In this document: positions 35,993 to 44,900 of the stretch, piece by piece
Numbering within the stretch: the first letter of the stretch is position 1
Layout of the letters: each line of letters begins with the position of its first letter
From: Bacillota bacterium
GTDB lineage: Bacteria > Bacillota > Clostridia > Lachnospirales > Lachnospiraceae
Assembly (NCBI GenBank): GCA_023391695.1
Contig: JAEWAK010000008.1
Location: 1 to 64,000 of the forward strand
Reading direction: 5' to 3'
Length of the DNA: 64,000 nt
Notes under the pieces: generated by a model
Database searches by the model: none
What the model was told of the DNA's origin: nothing
What the model saw: only the letters and a program-made list of their open reading frames with translations
Translations under genes and position numbers: made by a program

Positions 35993-37139
35993 GGTGTAAC
36001 TCCTTATTCAATCGTAGTATTTTGTGTTTCAGATAATATATATTCCCAAGCAGGTTCAGAAAATAGAAAATAATCGAAGTTCCCAGATTCAAATAGCCCA
36101 TAAAAATGAGCATAGTACCAAATATATTTATGCTGACGGCAGCGGCCTGGGATCTGGTTAAAAATTCACTGCTTCTTAAGCAGGTATTGATTAACCATGG
36201 AATCTTATTAAGTTCATAACATTTTATATGAATATTTTTGATATCCGCAGTTTCATCCCCGGAAAAGCTCAGAATGATTCTGTTGCGCCTCCTCATGGAA
36301 TCCGTAAATTGATCTTTTATTATTATTATCTCAGGATATTGATGTTTTTCCTTATAATTTAACCCAAGGGTTTTAACCGCGTAAATAAATAAACCTGTTT
36401 TATTGCTCCCGCATAAAACAGATAATTTATGAATCCCTATCTTTCTTAAATCTTTAACAAGACTTCTTACATCCGGATGAACCGGATCCTCCATAACATC
36501 ATTGGCAACCATATTTTCAATCTCCATATATGATTTCGAATTATTCAGTTTTTTTGCAGCCTTTTCATCAATTATTATATCGCAATGGAAAATGATACCC
36601 TTTACTTTTTGAATTTCCCTGATTACCCTGATATTCCTGACAAGAACCTCATTATGTTCTGCAAACAATAAGGTATATTTTAAAGACAGATAAGAGGTAA
36701 TATAAATTATTCCGGGAAAGCCAAGAAGGAATGCCGTAATCGGATTTGCAGACGATGAAGTAATGAATAAGACGGATGCAGCCACTGCCGACATAATGGT
36801 AAGTCTTTTCGATAAGAGCTTCTCTTCCCGAAATATATCAGGGCAGGCGCCTCTTTGTATATCCTTTTTTTTCATCTCATGATCTTTATTAACCAAAATA
36901 CCGGTTTCTTCAATTTGCTTAATTAACTTAGCTTCTTCAATCGATAATTGATCATACTTAACGAGTATGTTTCCCGTCCTTACATTCACTGTTACCCCAT
37001 TAACACTGCTAACTTGTATCAAGGCAATTTCTATACCGGAAGCATAATTTAAATCACACTTAAGTTCTTCTACTTTGAGCCTTATTCTCCCGGGTATTGA
37101 AAATATTTTACTTATTTTCATTTTTTTAAAATTCAGCAT
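35961..37139 (-). CDS. Pseudo-P-type ATPase: HMA-like domain plus degenerate P domain and membrane helices
   Basis: The 392-residue protein has the N-terminal HMA-like domain with IPGRIRLK (15-22) and a helix pair (about 112-160). A region then aligns with the P domain of P-type ATPases, but IIFDKTGT reads IIFHCDII, so the phosphorylated Asp is His185. LTGDN reads LCGSN, and GDGxND is reduced to KDQFTD. Actuator and nucleotide domains are absent. It ends with ADIKNIHIKCYELNKIPWLINTC and a two-helix tail matching the end of P-ATPase proteins. It cannot be an autonomous pump. It starts inside the end of the upstream coiled-coil gene (7-bp overlap), implying translational coupling. A regulatory or structural partner of the ATPase at 33619 is the likeliest role. 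Confidence 0.75.
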   Translation of the reverse strand: MLNFKKMKISKIFSIPGRIRLKVEELKCDLNYASGIEIALIQVSSVNGVTVNVRTGNILVKYDQLSIEEAKLIKQIEETGILVNKDHEMKKKDIQRGACPDIFREEKLLSKRLTIMSAVAASVLFITSSSANPITAFLLGFPGIIYITSYLSLKYTLLFAEHNEVLVRNIRVIREIQKVKGIIFHCDIIIDEKAAKKLNNSKSYMEIENMVANDVMEDPVHPDVRSLVKDLRKIGIHKLSVLCGSNKTGLFIYAVKTLGLNYKEKHQYPEIIIIKDQFTDSMRRRNRIILSFSGDETADIKNIHIKCYELNKIPWLINTCLRSSEFLTRSQAAAVSINIFGTMLIFMGYLNLGTSIIFYFLNLLGNIYYLKHKILRLNKELHHGEQRQFINA

Positions 37140-37576
37140 TGTTCGGGTTCCATATCCGACATCATGTTTGATTTTCGTTTCTTGCTGTTATATTGAGCCT
37201 CTGCTATCATATCTTCTACCCCCTCCCTGGCATAGGAAAATTTTTCCGAAGTATAATCAGCTAAGGTAAACATGGTACTTATGGTACCTACGGCTAATTT
37301 CCGCATGGGTTTGGTAATCATTTTCTTCAAAGAAAAACCGCTTCTTTTCGTATTATCAAACATTTTATCCGATTCCCTGTCTTCCACCACGGAATCCAGT
37401 TTTTTCATGAGCTCCTCAAAATTATTGTTCATAGTGCCGACACTATTCTCAATCCGGTTAATACTTTTTGCAGTTTCCCTGCTCTCTTTTTCAATTGCTT
37501 CGACTTTTTTCATAACTGTTTCATATTTCTTTTTCAGGTCATTAATTTCCTGGGTTAATTTTTCTTCATTTTCCAT
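37133..37576 (-). CDS. Coiled-coil protein of unknown function in P-ATPase cluster
   Basis: The 147-residue protein begins with a long predicted coiled coil (residues about 5-65, KLTQEINDLKKKYETVMKKV). A basic amphipathic segment (FSLKKMITKPMRKLAVGTIS) and a charged tail follow. No signal peptide and no clear membrane helix. Family not recognised. GGAG precedes the start. It overlaps the pseudo-ATPase gene by 7 bp and so is in the same operon. It could organise the ATPase subunits at the membrane; that is inference from position and coiled coil only. Confidence 0.6.
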   Translation of the reverse strand: MENEEKLTQEINDLKKKYETVMKKVEAIEKESRETAKSINRIENSVGTMNNNFEELMKKLDSVVEDRESDKMFDNTKRSGFSLKKMITKPMRKLAVGTISTMFTLADYTSEKFSYAREGVEDMIAEAQYNSKKRKSNMMSDMEPEQC

Positions 37577-37662
37577 TTTTATAATTCTCCTTGACTAGTT
37601 GGTTGTATTAAGATAAATATATTTTTACCTGATTTATTAGAATTATAAGTAAATGCAAAAAA

Positions 37663-37703
37663 AATTTACACAGGTATTACAAATCATACCTCATGTAAAT
37701 TTT
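37663..37703 (-). terminator. Terminator downstream of the 214-residue protein gene
   Basis: On the minus strand AAATTTACATGAGGTAT...ATACCTGTGTAAATTTTTTTT forms a stem of about 15 bp ending in a T-run. It separates the gene at 37726 from the coiled-coil/ATPase genes, so those genes may have a separate promoter or rely on read-through. Confidence 0.8.
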
Positions 37704-37725
37704 CTATTACAAATATCCCCTGTTT

Positions 37726-38370
37726 TTAAGCAACGATGGATTCCTCAGAATAATCATCGAAGGCTGCTGCAAACGATAATACGGATTTAACCAGCTTATT
37801 TCTTAAATCCGATTTTAGATTCAGTAAATTACCATGTACTTGCTGCAATATAATTTCTCCGTGTTTTCTCTTCTGTTTTCTCTGGCTGAGGCAGCCAAGT
37901 ATATTTGCGCTTATATTGGCCGGTTTAAGTAAATAGTTTATTAATTTACCTGCCGTGTAAGTATCAATTATTATGGCTACGGATTCATGGAGTACTTTTT
38001 CATAAAAACCCGTAATCCGCTCTGTTTTTAACATCTCGTCTAAATTTCCGTCAAGGCTTTTTTCCATATCGCCAATAAGGCCTTCCCCATTGATTTTTGT
38101 ATTAAACAGGGAATCATTTTGTATAATTTCCCGGTTAATTGTATATTCTATAGTTTCAACCAGTCCTTTAATATCCGCCTCTGTAATGCTTATAAGTTTA
38201 AGAATATCTCCCGAAGATTTTAAATTGCCCTTTATATATAAATCAATTATGGATTGGATGGATTGAAAGCGAACACTGAAAAAGTTATCCAGTTTTTCTT
38301 CAATTGTACCGATACATGCTTCCTGTAAAAATAACTGTTCCTCTATTAAAATTTTTTTATATGCCAGCAT
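37726..38370 (-). CDS. Helical protein of unknown function, divergent from P2-like ATPase
   Basis: The 214-residue, largely helical protein has no signal peptide. It contains IIDTYTAGKLINYLLKPANISANILGCL, a possibly amphipathic or membrane-dipping segment, and a basic motif SQRKQKRKHGEI. No family recognised. It is transcribed away from the ATPase gene at 38594 across a 223-bp gap and ends at its own terminator. Its position ties it to the ATPase cluster; nothing more can be said of function. Confidence 0.55.
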   Translation of the reverse strand: MLAYKKILIEEQLFLQEACIGTIEEKLDNFFSVRFQSIQSIIDLYIKGNLKSSGDILKLISITEADIKGLVETIEYTINREIIQNDSLFNTKINGEGLIGDMEKSLDGNLDEMLKTERITGFYEKVLHESVAIIIDTYTAGKLINYLLKPANISANILGCLSQRKQKRKHGEIILQQVHGNLLNLKSDLRNKLVKSVLSFAAAFDDYSEESIVA

Positions 38371-38593
38371 AGATAAACACCTGCCTTTACAATAATTTTA
38401 TTCATTTTATATAATATATTATTTTTGTAAATTTGTCTCGAAGATTTTGTTAATTCCTTTTAAATATCCTATGTAATTTCTGGGTTCCGACCCTTTTATT
38501 ACCAGAATTAACATTCATATGTCAGGAAATAATCCAAAATACACAAAATTTAGAAATAACTGATTAATTTTCAGGGAGGGAGCGATAATACAG

Positions 38594-41584
38594 ATGGCCT
38601 ATGCATACAAAGAATATTTAAATACTCCTGGCAGTGAAGTACTGCATAAAAGAATTAGGATATATATACAATCTATCTATAATAATAAAAAGGAAGCTTC
38701 TGAATTTGAAAAAATATCCGGAAGTATAGCCGGCGTCAAATATACCAAGTCAAACCCCTTAACAGGGAGTTTACTTATTTTATATGATGATACCCTAACG
38801 GATGAAAGTTCAATAAAAAGACAGATTTACAGATATGTGTCAAAACGTGTTTTTACAAATAAGATTACGGATTTTGAAGAAATAAAAACTTTTTCCGATC
38901 ACAAATCAGCCTTTGTGAAAAAGATTGAAGAAAAGAAAATAGCTGTTTTACCTGAGAATAAAAACGAAAAGGATGGGGAAACACAGAATTTAAAGTCCTA
39001 TCATTCCTATAAAATAAATGAACTGGCAAAAAGCCTTGGAAGCAGTGTCGCAACCGGCTTAACCGAAGAACAGGCCGGAGATAAATTAAAGGATTTGGGT
39101 TTAAATATCATCTCGGAAGTAAAAAGAAAATCCATATTACAAAAAGTATTTGAAAATCTGAACGAATTTTCAACCAGATTATTAGTCGGGGTAGGCCTTT
39201 TATCCTCTGCATTAGGACACCTGGCAGACGGGATTGCCATATTAGGTATCGCGCTTTTGGAAACCCTCTTAAGTACCCTGCAGCAGCACCGGGCGGAAAA
39301 ATCTTTATATTCCCTGAAAAAAATGATTGTGCCGGAAGCAAAGGTTATACGGGACGGCAAACAGCAGATCATAGATGCCAAATACCTTGTACCGGGAGAT
39401 ATTATTCTTGTGGAAGCCGGTGAAAAGGTTCCCGCAGATGCAAGATTAATAGAGTGCTGTGATTTAAAAACATCTGAAGCAATGCTTACCGGTGAAAGCG
39501 CACCCGTATGTAAGAGTTTAAATATCTGCAGCAGCAAGACGGAACTGGCGGACCGGAATAATATGATTTATATGGGCACAAACGTTCTTTCAGGAAGGGG
39601 AAAAGCACTCGTGGTTGCCACCGGCCGGAATACGGAAATAGGGAATATAGCCTTTATGCTCCAGAATATAAAAAATGAATGCGCTCCCATCCAGAATAAA
39701 ATCAAAAAATTTACAACCAAAATTACCAAAGTTTCAATCGGTGTCTGCTTGGGCTTAAGCGCAATGGGCCTGTTCCGGGGAGCTTCCCTGGTTTCAGTCA
39801 TAGTTCTGGGAATCAGTTTTGCCATTGGATCTATTCCGGAAAGCCTGCCTGCCGTAGTAACTGCGGCAATGGCACTTTCCGTTCAAAAAATGGCATCCAA
39901 AAATACAATTGTAAGGAAACTGCCCGCAGTTGAAACCTTAGGTTCCGCCAATGTCATATGCTGTGATAAAACCGGTACACTCACCATGAATGAAATGACC
40001 GTAAAAAAAATATTCGTAGATAATAATACTTATGAACTTACTGGTACCGGATATAATCCGAAAGGTGAAATACTGTTAAAGTCAGGAGATCCGAATAAAA
40101 CTGACGCATTAAATAAGATTCTCACTGCAGGTATTTTATGTAACAATTCCAATATATCCGAATGCGAAGGCAGATGGTCCGTCCATGGTGACCCTACGGA
40201 AGGTGCCCTAATAACCGCAGCTTATAAAAACAGCCTTCCCTGCGGGGAACTTTTTGAAAAGCAGAAAAGAATCCGGGAAATTCCCTTTGACAGCTCAAGA
40301 AGATATATGACGGTCCTGGTACAGGATAAGGAAAGTAAATATGCTTACTGCAAAGGCTCCCTTAGCAAAATATTGAATAAATGCACAAGTATCTACGACA
40401 ATGGAAAGGAACGGTTATTTACTTCAACCGATAGGGAAAAAATACAGGATGTAGCAGACCGGATGGGCTTAAAAGCCTTAAGGGTTCTGGCTTTTTGTTA
40501 TAAAAAAGTATCCGGTATAAACAGTAATATAAATAATAATTTTATTTTCCTTGGTTTGGCCGGTATGGAAGATCCTCCAAGAGAAGATGCAAAAGAATGT
40601 ATAGAAAAATGCCATATGGCAGGTATTAAGGTAGTAATGATAACCGGTGACAATAAAAATACCGCTGTGGCAATCGGTAAAAATATCGGTTTATTAACGA
40701 ACGGCATTGTACTGACCGGTCCTGAACTCGAAATTATGACCGATGATGAGTTATTGCCCCTCATAAATAAAGTACAGATTTTCGCAAGAACGTCGCCGGA
40801 ACAAAAATATAAAATAGTCAAGGCTTTTAAAAGAGCCGGAAATATTGTTGCCATGACCGGCGATGGTGTAAACGACGCACTTGCAATGAAAGAGGCCGAC
40901 ATAGGGATAGCCATGGGGATAAACGGAAGTGATGTTGCCAGGGATACTGCCGATATTATACTAACGGATGATAATTTTGCAGCCATCGTTACCGCCATTG
41001 AGGAAGGAAGAACGGTTAACCGGAATATTAAGAACTCTATGAAATATCTCTTATCCGGCTGCCTGAGTGAAATGATTGCCATAGGTATTGCCACTTTACT
41101 TACGGGGATATCTCCCTTTATCTCCATGCAGATTTTATGGATAAACGTGATTGCGGAAACAATACTCGGTTCTTCCCTGACCTTAGAGGTACCCTCCGAT
41201 AACACCATGAACTGTCCGCCCTGCTCCAAAAATGACGAAATCATTAACGGTGATTTCAAAAAGCAGATTATAAGCAGAGGCCTTGTAATAGGCTTAACCA
41301 CTTACGCTATATTCCAAGGTTCCATGCTCTTTGGTGCCGGCCTGAAAAAAGCAAGGACTCTTGCATTTACGAATATAATACTCTCACAGATAATCAACGT
41401 ATATGACTGCAAGGCAAATAAGCAAAAAAAGAATAAATATATGAATATTGCCTCGGCAGCATGTTTAATTATTCTGGGCATAATTCTGTATATCCCGGCA
41501 ATTGGAGCATATTTTTCAACAACCCCATTAGTAATGAAAGATATTTTATTACTGACCGGGACAACTACACTGGCTGCATTTTAA
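38594..41584 (+). CDS. P2-like cation-transporting P-type ATPase with N-terminal HMA-like extension
   Basis: The 996-residue protein has an extra N-terminal domain (about 1-130) with an HKRIRI/GVKYTKSNPLTGSLLILYDD pattern like the HMA domains encoded across the divergent promoter. Then comes a complete P2-type pump: cation-ATPase N domain, LTGESAPV (298-305), PESLPAVVTAAMALSVQKM in M4, CCDKTGTLTMNEM (Asp458), MITGDNKNT and MTGDGVNDALAMKEADIGIAMG. In M6 the usual NLxTD calcium-site motif reads NVIAETILG, so the ion may differ from Ca2+. All catalytic residues are present. A spaced GGGAGG lies upstream of the ATG. It is divergent from the unusual ATPase genes, with shared promoter space. Confidence 0.9.
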   Translation: MAYAYKEYLNTPGSEVLHKRIRIYIQSIYNNKKEASEFEKISGSIAGVKYTKSNPLTGSLLILYDDTLTDESSIKRQIYRYVSKRVFTNKITDFEEIKTFSDHKSAFVKKIEEKKIAVLPENKNEKDGETQNLKSYHSYKINELAKSLGSSVATGLTEEQAGDKLKDLGLNIISEVKRKSILQKVFENLNEFSTRLLVGVGLLSSALGHLADGIAILGIALLETLLSTLQQHRAEKSLYSLKKMIVPEAKVIRDGKQQIIDAKYLVPGDIILVEAGEKVPADARLIECCDLKTSEAMLTGESAPVCKSLNICSSKTELADRNNMIYMGTNVLSGRGKALVVATGRNTEIGNIAFMLQNIKNECAPIQNKIKKFTTKITKVSIGVCLGLSAMGLFRGASLVSVIVLGISFAIGSIPESLPAVVTAAMALSVQKMASKNTIVRKLPAVETLGSANVICCDKTGTLTMNEMTVKKIFVDNNTYELTGTGYNPKGEILLKSGDPNKTDALNKILTAGILCNNSNISECEGRWSVHGDPTEGALITAAYKNSLPCGELFEKQKRIREIPFDSSRRYMTVLVQDKESKYAYCKGSLSKILNKCTSIYDNGKERLFTSTDREKIQDVADRMGLKALRVLAFCYKKVSGINSNINNNFIFLGLAGMEDPPREDAKECIEKCHMAGIKVVMITGDNKNTAVAIGKNIGLLTNGIVLTGPELEIMTDDELLPLINKVQIFARTSPEQKYKIVKAFKRAGNIVAMTGDGVNDALAMKEADIGIAMGINGSDVARDTADIILTDDNFAAIVTAIEEGRTVNRNIKNSMKYLLSGCLSEMIAIGIATLLTGISPFISMQILWINVIAETILGSSLTLEVPSDNTMNCPPCSKNDEIINGDFKKQIISRGLVIGLTTYAIFQGSMLFGAGLKKARTLAFTNIILSQIINVYDCKANKQKKNKYMNIASAACLIILGIILYIPAIGAYFSTTPLVMKDILLLTGTTTLAAF

Positions 41585-41667
41585 CTATATTTTTTCTCAG
41601 GCTTATACCTGGAACTGATATAATTCTTTAAACAGAATCGTTAACTATTCGCTGCTGTTATGCTGCT

Positions 41668-41700
41668 ATTTCAGCGGAGGCACTAACCTCCGCTGAAAAT
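41668..41700. terminator. Stem-loop after the P2-like ATPase gene
   Basis: ATTTCAGCGGAGG-cactaa-CCTCCGCTGAAAAT is a perfect stem of at least 12 bp, 84 bp downstream of the ATPase stop. The T-run is weak on the plus strand. Confidence 0.6.
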
Positions 41701-41771
41701 CAGACTAACTTCCTCGATTTGTCGGCACACCGGTACAATATTAGCTAAATAACCAGGTAAATTTCTGAGAA

Positions 41772-41854
41772 TGATTTTTCTTAGACAGTGATGGGCAAAC
41801 ACTGGCGCAGTGGGCCTGCGCCAAGGCTTGGCCGTTGCTGCATAAGAAAAATCA
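41772..41854. repeat. Long palindromic intergenic repeat (MITE/REP-like)
   Basis: TGATTTTTCTTA and TAAGAAAAATCA are perfect 12-bp inverted ends. Inside, GACAGTGATGGGCAAAC pairs roughly with GGCTTGGCCGTTGCTGC and TGGCGCAG with CTGCGCCA. The whole 83-bp segment folds into one long hairpin, and the pairing continues weakly outward. It is non-coding. Confidence 0.7.
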
Positions 41855-41962
41855 GGCCAGATTATTTACTCAGTTATTTACAGAACAATGTACCAGGAGT
41901 TAGCCTTCCTACATAGGTTATATTAAGTCTTTAACCAAAAATACATAGATTTCCCTAAAAAT

Positions 41963-44900
41963 CTACTGGAAAGTAATGTTGAATCCATTCATGATCAAAT
42001 ATTTTTCCGGTGCTTCAATATTACTTGTGGTAAGGTTAATAAAGGTTGCCGAGCCATTGCCGGTATAAGTAAATATGGCTTCGCCCAGGTGGGGTGAGGA
42101 GAACCTGGAGCTGGTAATGGCATCCCTGCCGGTTCCGTTTATGTTAATATTCCGGAACAGGATGCCGGTAAAACCTCCGCCGTATCCCATCTGTATTGCA
42201 TCCCTCTGGGAATTGATAATGTCAATGTTCTCAAAAGTGATATTCCTTATGCTGGTATTGGAGGCTTCCAGGTCAATGGCGCCCCGTTCCCCGTTATAAC
42301 AGTCCTTACTGGTGCCGGAATTGATTATGGTAGTGTCGGAGAAAATAATTCCCGTATTGTTTTCAAAATGATAACCCGGGAATACGGTATTCAGACGGAT
42401 ACCGGAACCCATAAAGCAGTCCTTGATGTAATTGAACTGTGCCTTATGGCCGGAACCTCCGAATATTGCGATGGCAGCGGCACGCCAGTTGTTTTCAATG
42501 GTGTTGTAGAGAAAGGAATTATTTACTTCCATAGGTGCTCCCATGGTACTGTCCGGCCACATGGCCAGGCCGTCATCACCGTTATTTCTGACGCTGCAGT
42601 TACGTACCGTAGAATTCTTCGTACCCTGGCAGAAGTTAACGCCGTCGGCCAGATTATTGCGGATACGGCCGTTTTCAATCAGCAGGTTATCTGCCGCCAC
42701 AGCCGGTGTATGGGCATAATCCCCTACCCAGAAACCGCATTCGAAATGTTCTTCCCAGAAATCATGGATTCTGGAATTGGTTCCGAAATTATCCATAAAG
42801 CATTTATAAATTGCCTGCTGGCCATAACGTGACCGGAGCATGGAATTGATATAGACATTGCCAAAATCCACGGTACCGGTGATCCGGAAAGATATGCCTC
42901 CACTGGCTGCATTAGGTGAGGTAAACTGCAGATTGGTATACCACATTCCCGCACCGGTAATCGTGATATTATTGGCGTTTATGGTCCACATATTGCCTAA
43001 ATTGAATTTACCTTCCGGTATATAAACCGTTTTTCCGGAAGCTGCGGCTGCATTGACACAGGCATTAAAGGCTGCCAGGTCGTCACTGTCATCATCCGGA
43101 GTGGCACCGTAGGCGGTTACGGAAAGGGAATTAGACGGCTGTAGAATTGCTGCCGGCACCGGTTCCACTTCCACGAAGTCAACACCGTACTCCAGGCTGT
43201 CCCCGTTGGTTTTCTGGATTCTTAACTTATCGCCTGCTTTCAGGGCAGCCGGGAGTTTCCAATGAACCTCGTCAAACCGGAAAGCAGCCTGTCCGCCATT
43301 TGGTGCATCCTGGGGCTGGTCGCCGGTGAAATACTGCCAGGACCAATAAGAAGATAAGTCTATGGTAGATACTTTATTGCCATTTACATAACAATCCAGG
43401 GATCCGCTAAGCCCCATGCCATTACTGGAATCCGGCATGGTAAACCGCATATTGACACCTGCGCCGCCCTGTCCAATAGTCCATTCCACAAAGGAACCGT
43501 TCGTGGGAAGTGCCACGTATTTCTGGTTGGAAGCTTCGGAAGCCGTCAGGGCATAATTGAAATCCGGTGCTTCCCTTAATACGGCTCCGCCGCCGATGGA
43601 TGCTTCTTCCGATTCATATCTGGCATAAGGCATGGTCGCACCTCTGCCGCCGCTGCCTACCGTAATGGTCGTACTGTAGGAATTATTAGATTCATCCGTT
43701 TCAGCGGTTGCATTGCTGCTGTCTGCCGTGGCACTTACGGTATGGGTCCCGCCTGCCGCGGTCCAGGTACCGCCCGCAGTGATGGTAAGGGAGGCACCCG
43801 GTGCTATGGCCGTGGTACTGCCAGCCGATACGGCAGCCTGGGCTCCGTCCACCTTAAAAGAAACGATTCCGGCAGCACCGGCTACGGTTCCCTGGTTTTT
43901 GACCACCGCACTGAAAGTAACCTTATCCCCTGCAATAACATAAGAAGGTGTATAACTGATGCCGATTACGGTAAAATCGATGCCCGGAACAGGATCAACC
44001 GTCAGGTCGGCACTGTAAGTATTATTGGTCTCGTTGCTTTCCGCAGTAGTACCCGCACTGTCAACGGTGGCCGTTACGGAATGGCTTCCTGCCAAAGTAC
44101 TGCTCCAGGTTCCGGTAACAGTCGTGGAAGCTCCACTTGCTAAAGCTTCGGTATTATTTACGGTTTCCGAAACTTTGGTCCCATCAACGGCAAAGGCAAC
44201 AATTCCCGGTGCGCCTGCTGCCGTCCCCTGATTTTTAACGGTGGCGGTAAAGTTTACGGTGTCCCCCGCCTGAGGCGCGGACGGTGTACAGGTCAGGTTT
44301 GTCACTACCAGATCCGGCATAGGACCAGTAGTAACCACCAGGTCTTTCGTATACTGGTTGTTGCTTTCATTTAATTCTGTCATACGGTTTACATCATCCA
44401 CCCAGGCCATTACGGTATGGCTGCCGGTAACCGCATTCCAGACGGCTGTCCCGCCCGGACCTCCGCTCGCAGTTACAGTTACCGACGCCCCTGCTGCCAG
44501 GGAAGAAGTCGTATTGTCCGACCAGCTCACCTGGGTACCGTCAATAAAGAAACTCACACCGATAATGGTTCCGGCCGGTGTAGCCCCCGTACCCTGGTTC
44601 TTAACAACCGCACTGAAGGTCACCGGATTCCCGGTTAACGGTGATGCAGGGGATGAGGTAATATCTGTTACAATAAGATCCGGTGTTCCGCCGCCGCTGC
44701 CTCCTATGGTGATATTTTCGCTGTACCTGTTATTGGATTCGTCCGATTCCGCTATCCGGTTTACGTCGTCCACCCAAGCTGTTACTGTATGACTGCCGGA
44801 GGCCGCCGTCCAGGCGGAGCTGCTTGGCCCTCCATTGGCTGTCACGGTTATGGAACTTCCCGGGGCTATGGAACTGGTATCATTATCCGACCAGCTGATT

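Noticed and set aside
40498..41301. 267-codon antisense frame in the P2-like ATPase gene
   Set aside because: Mirror of a highly conserved coding region with no independent start signal or homology.
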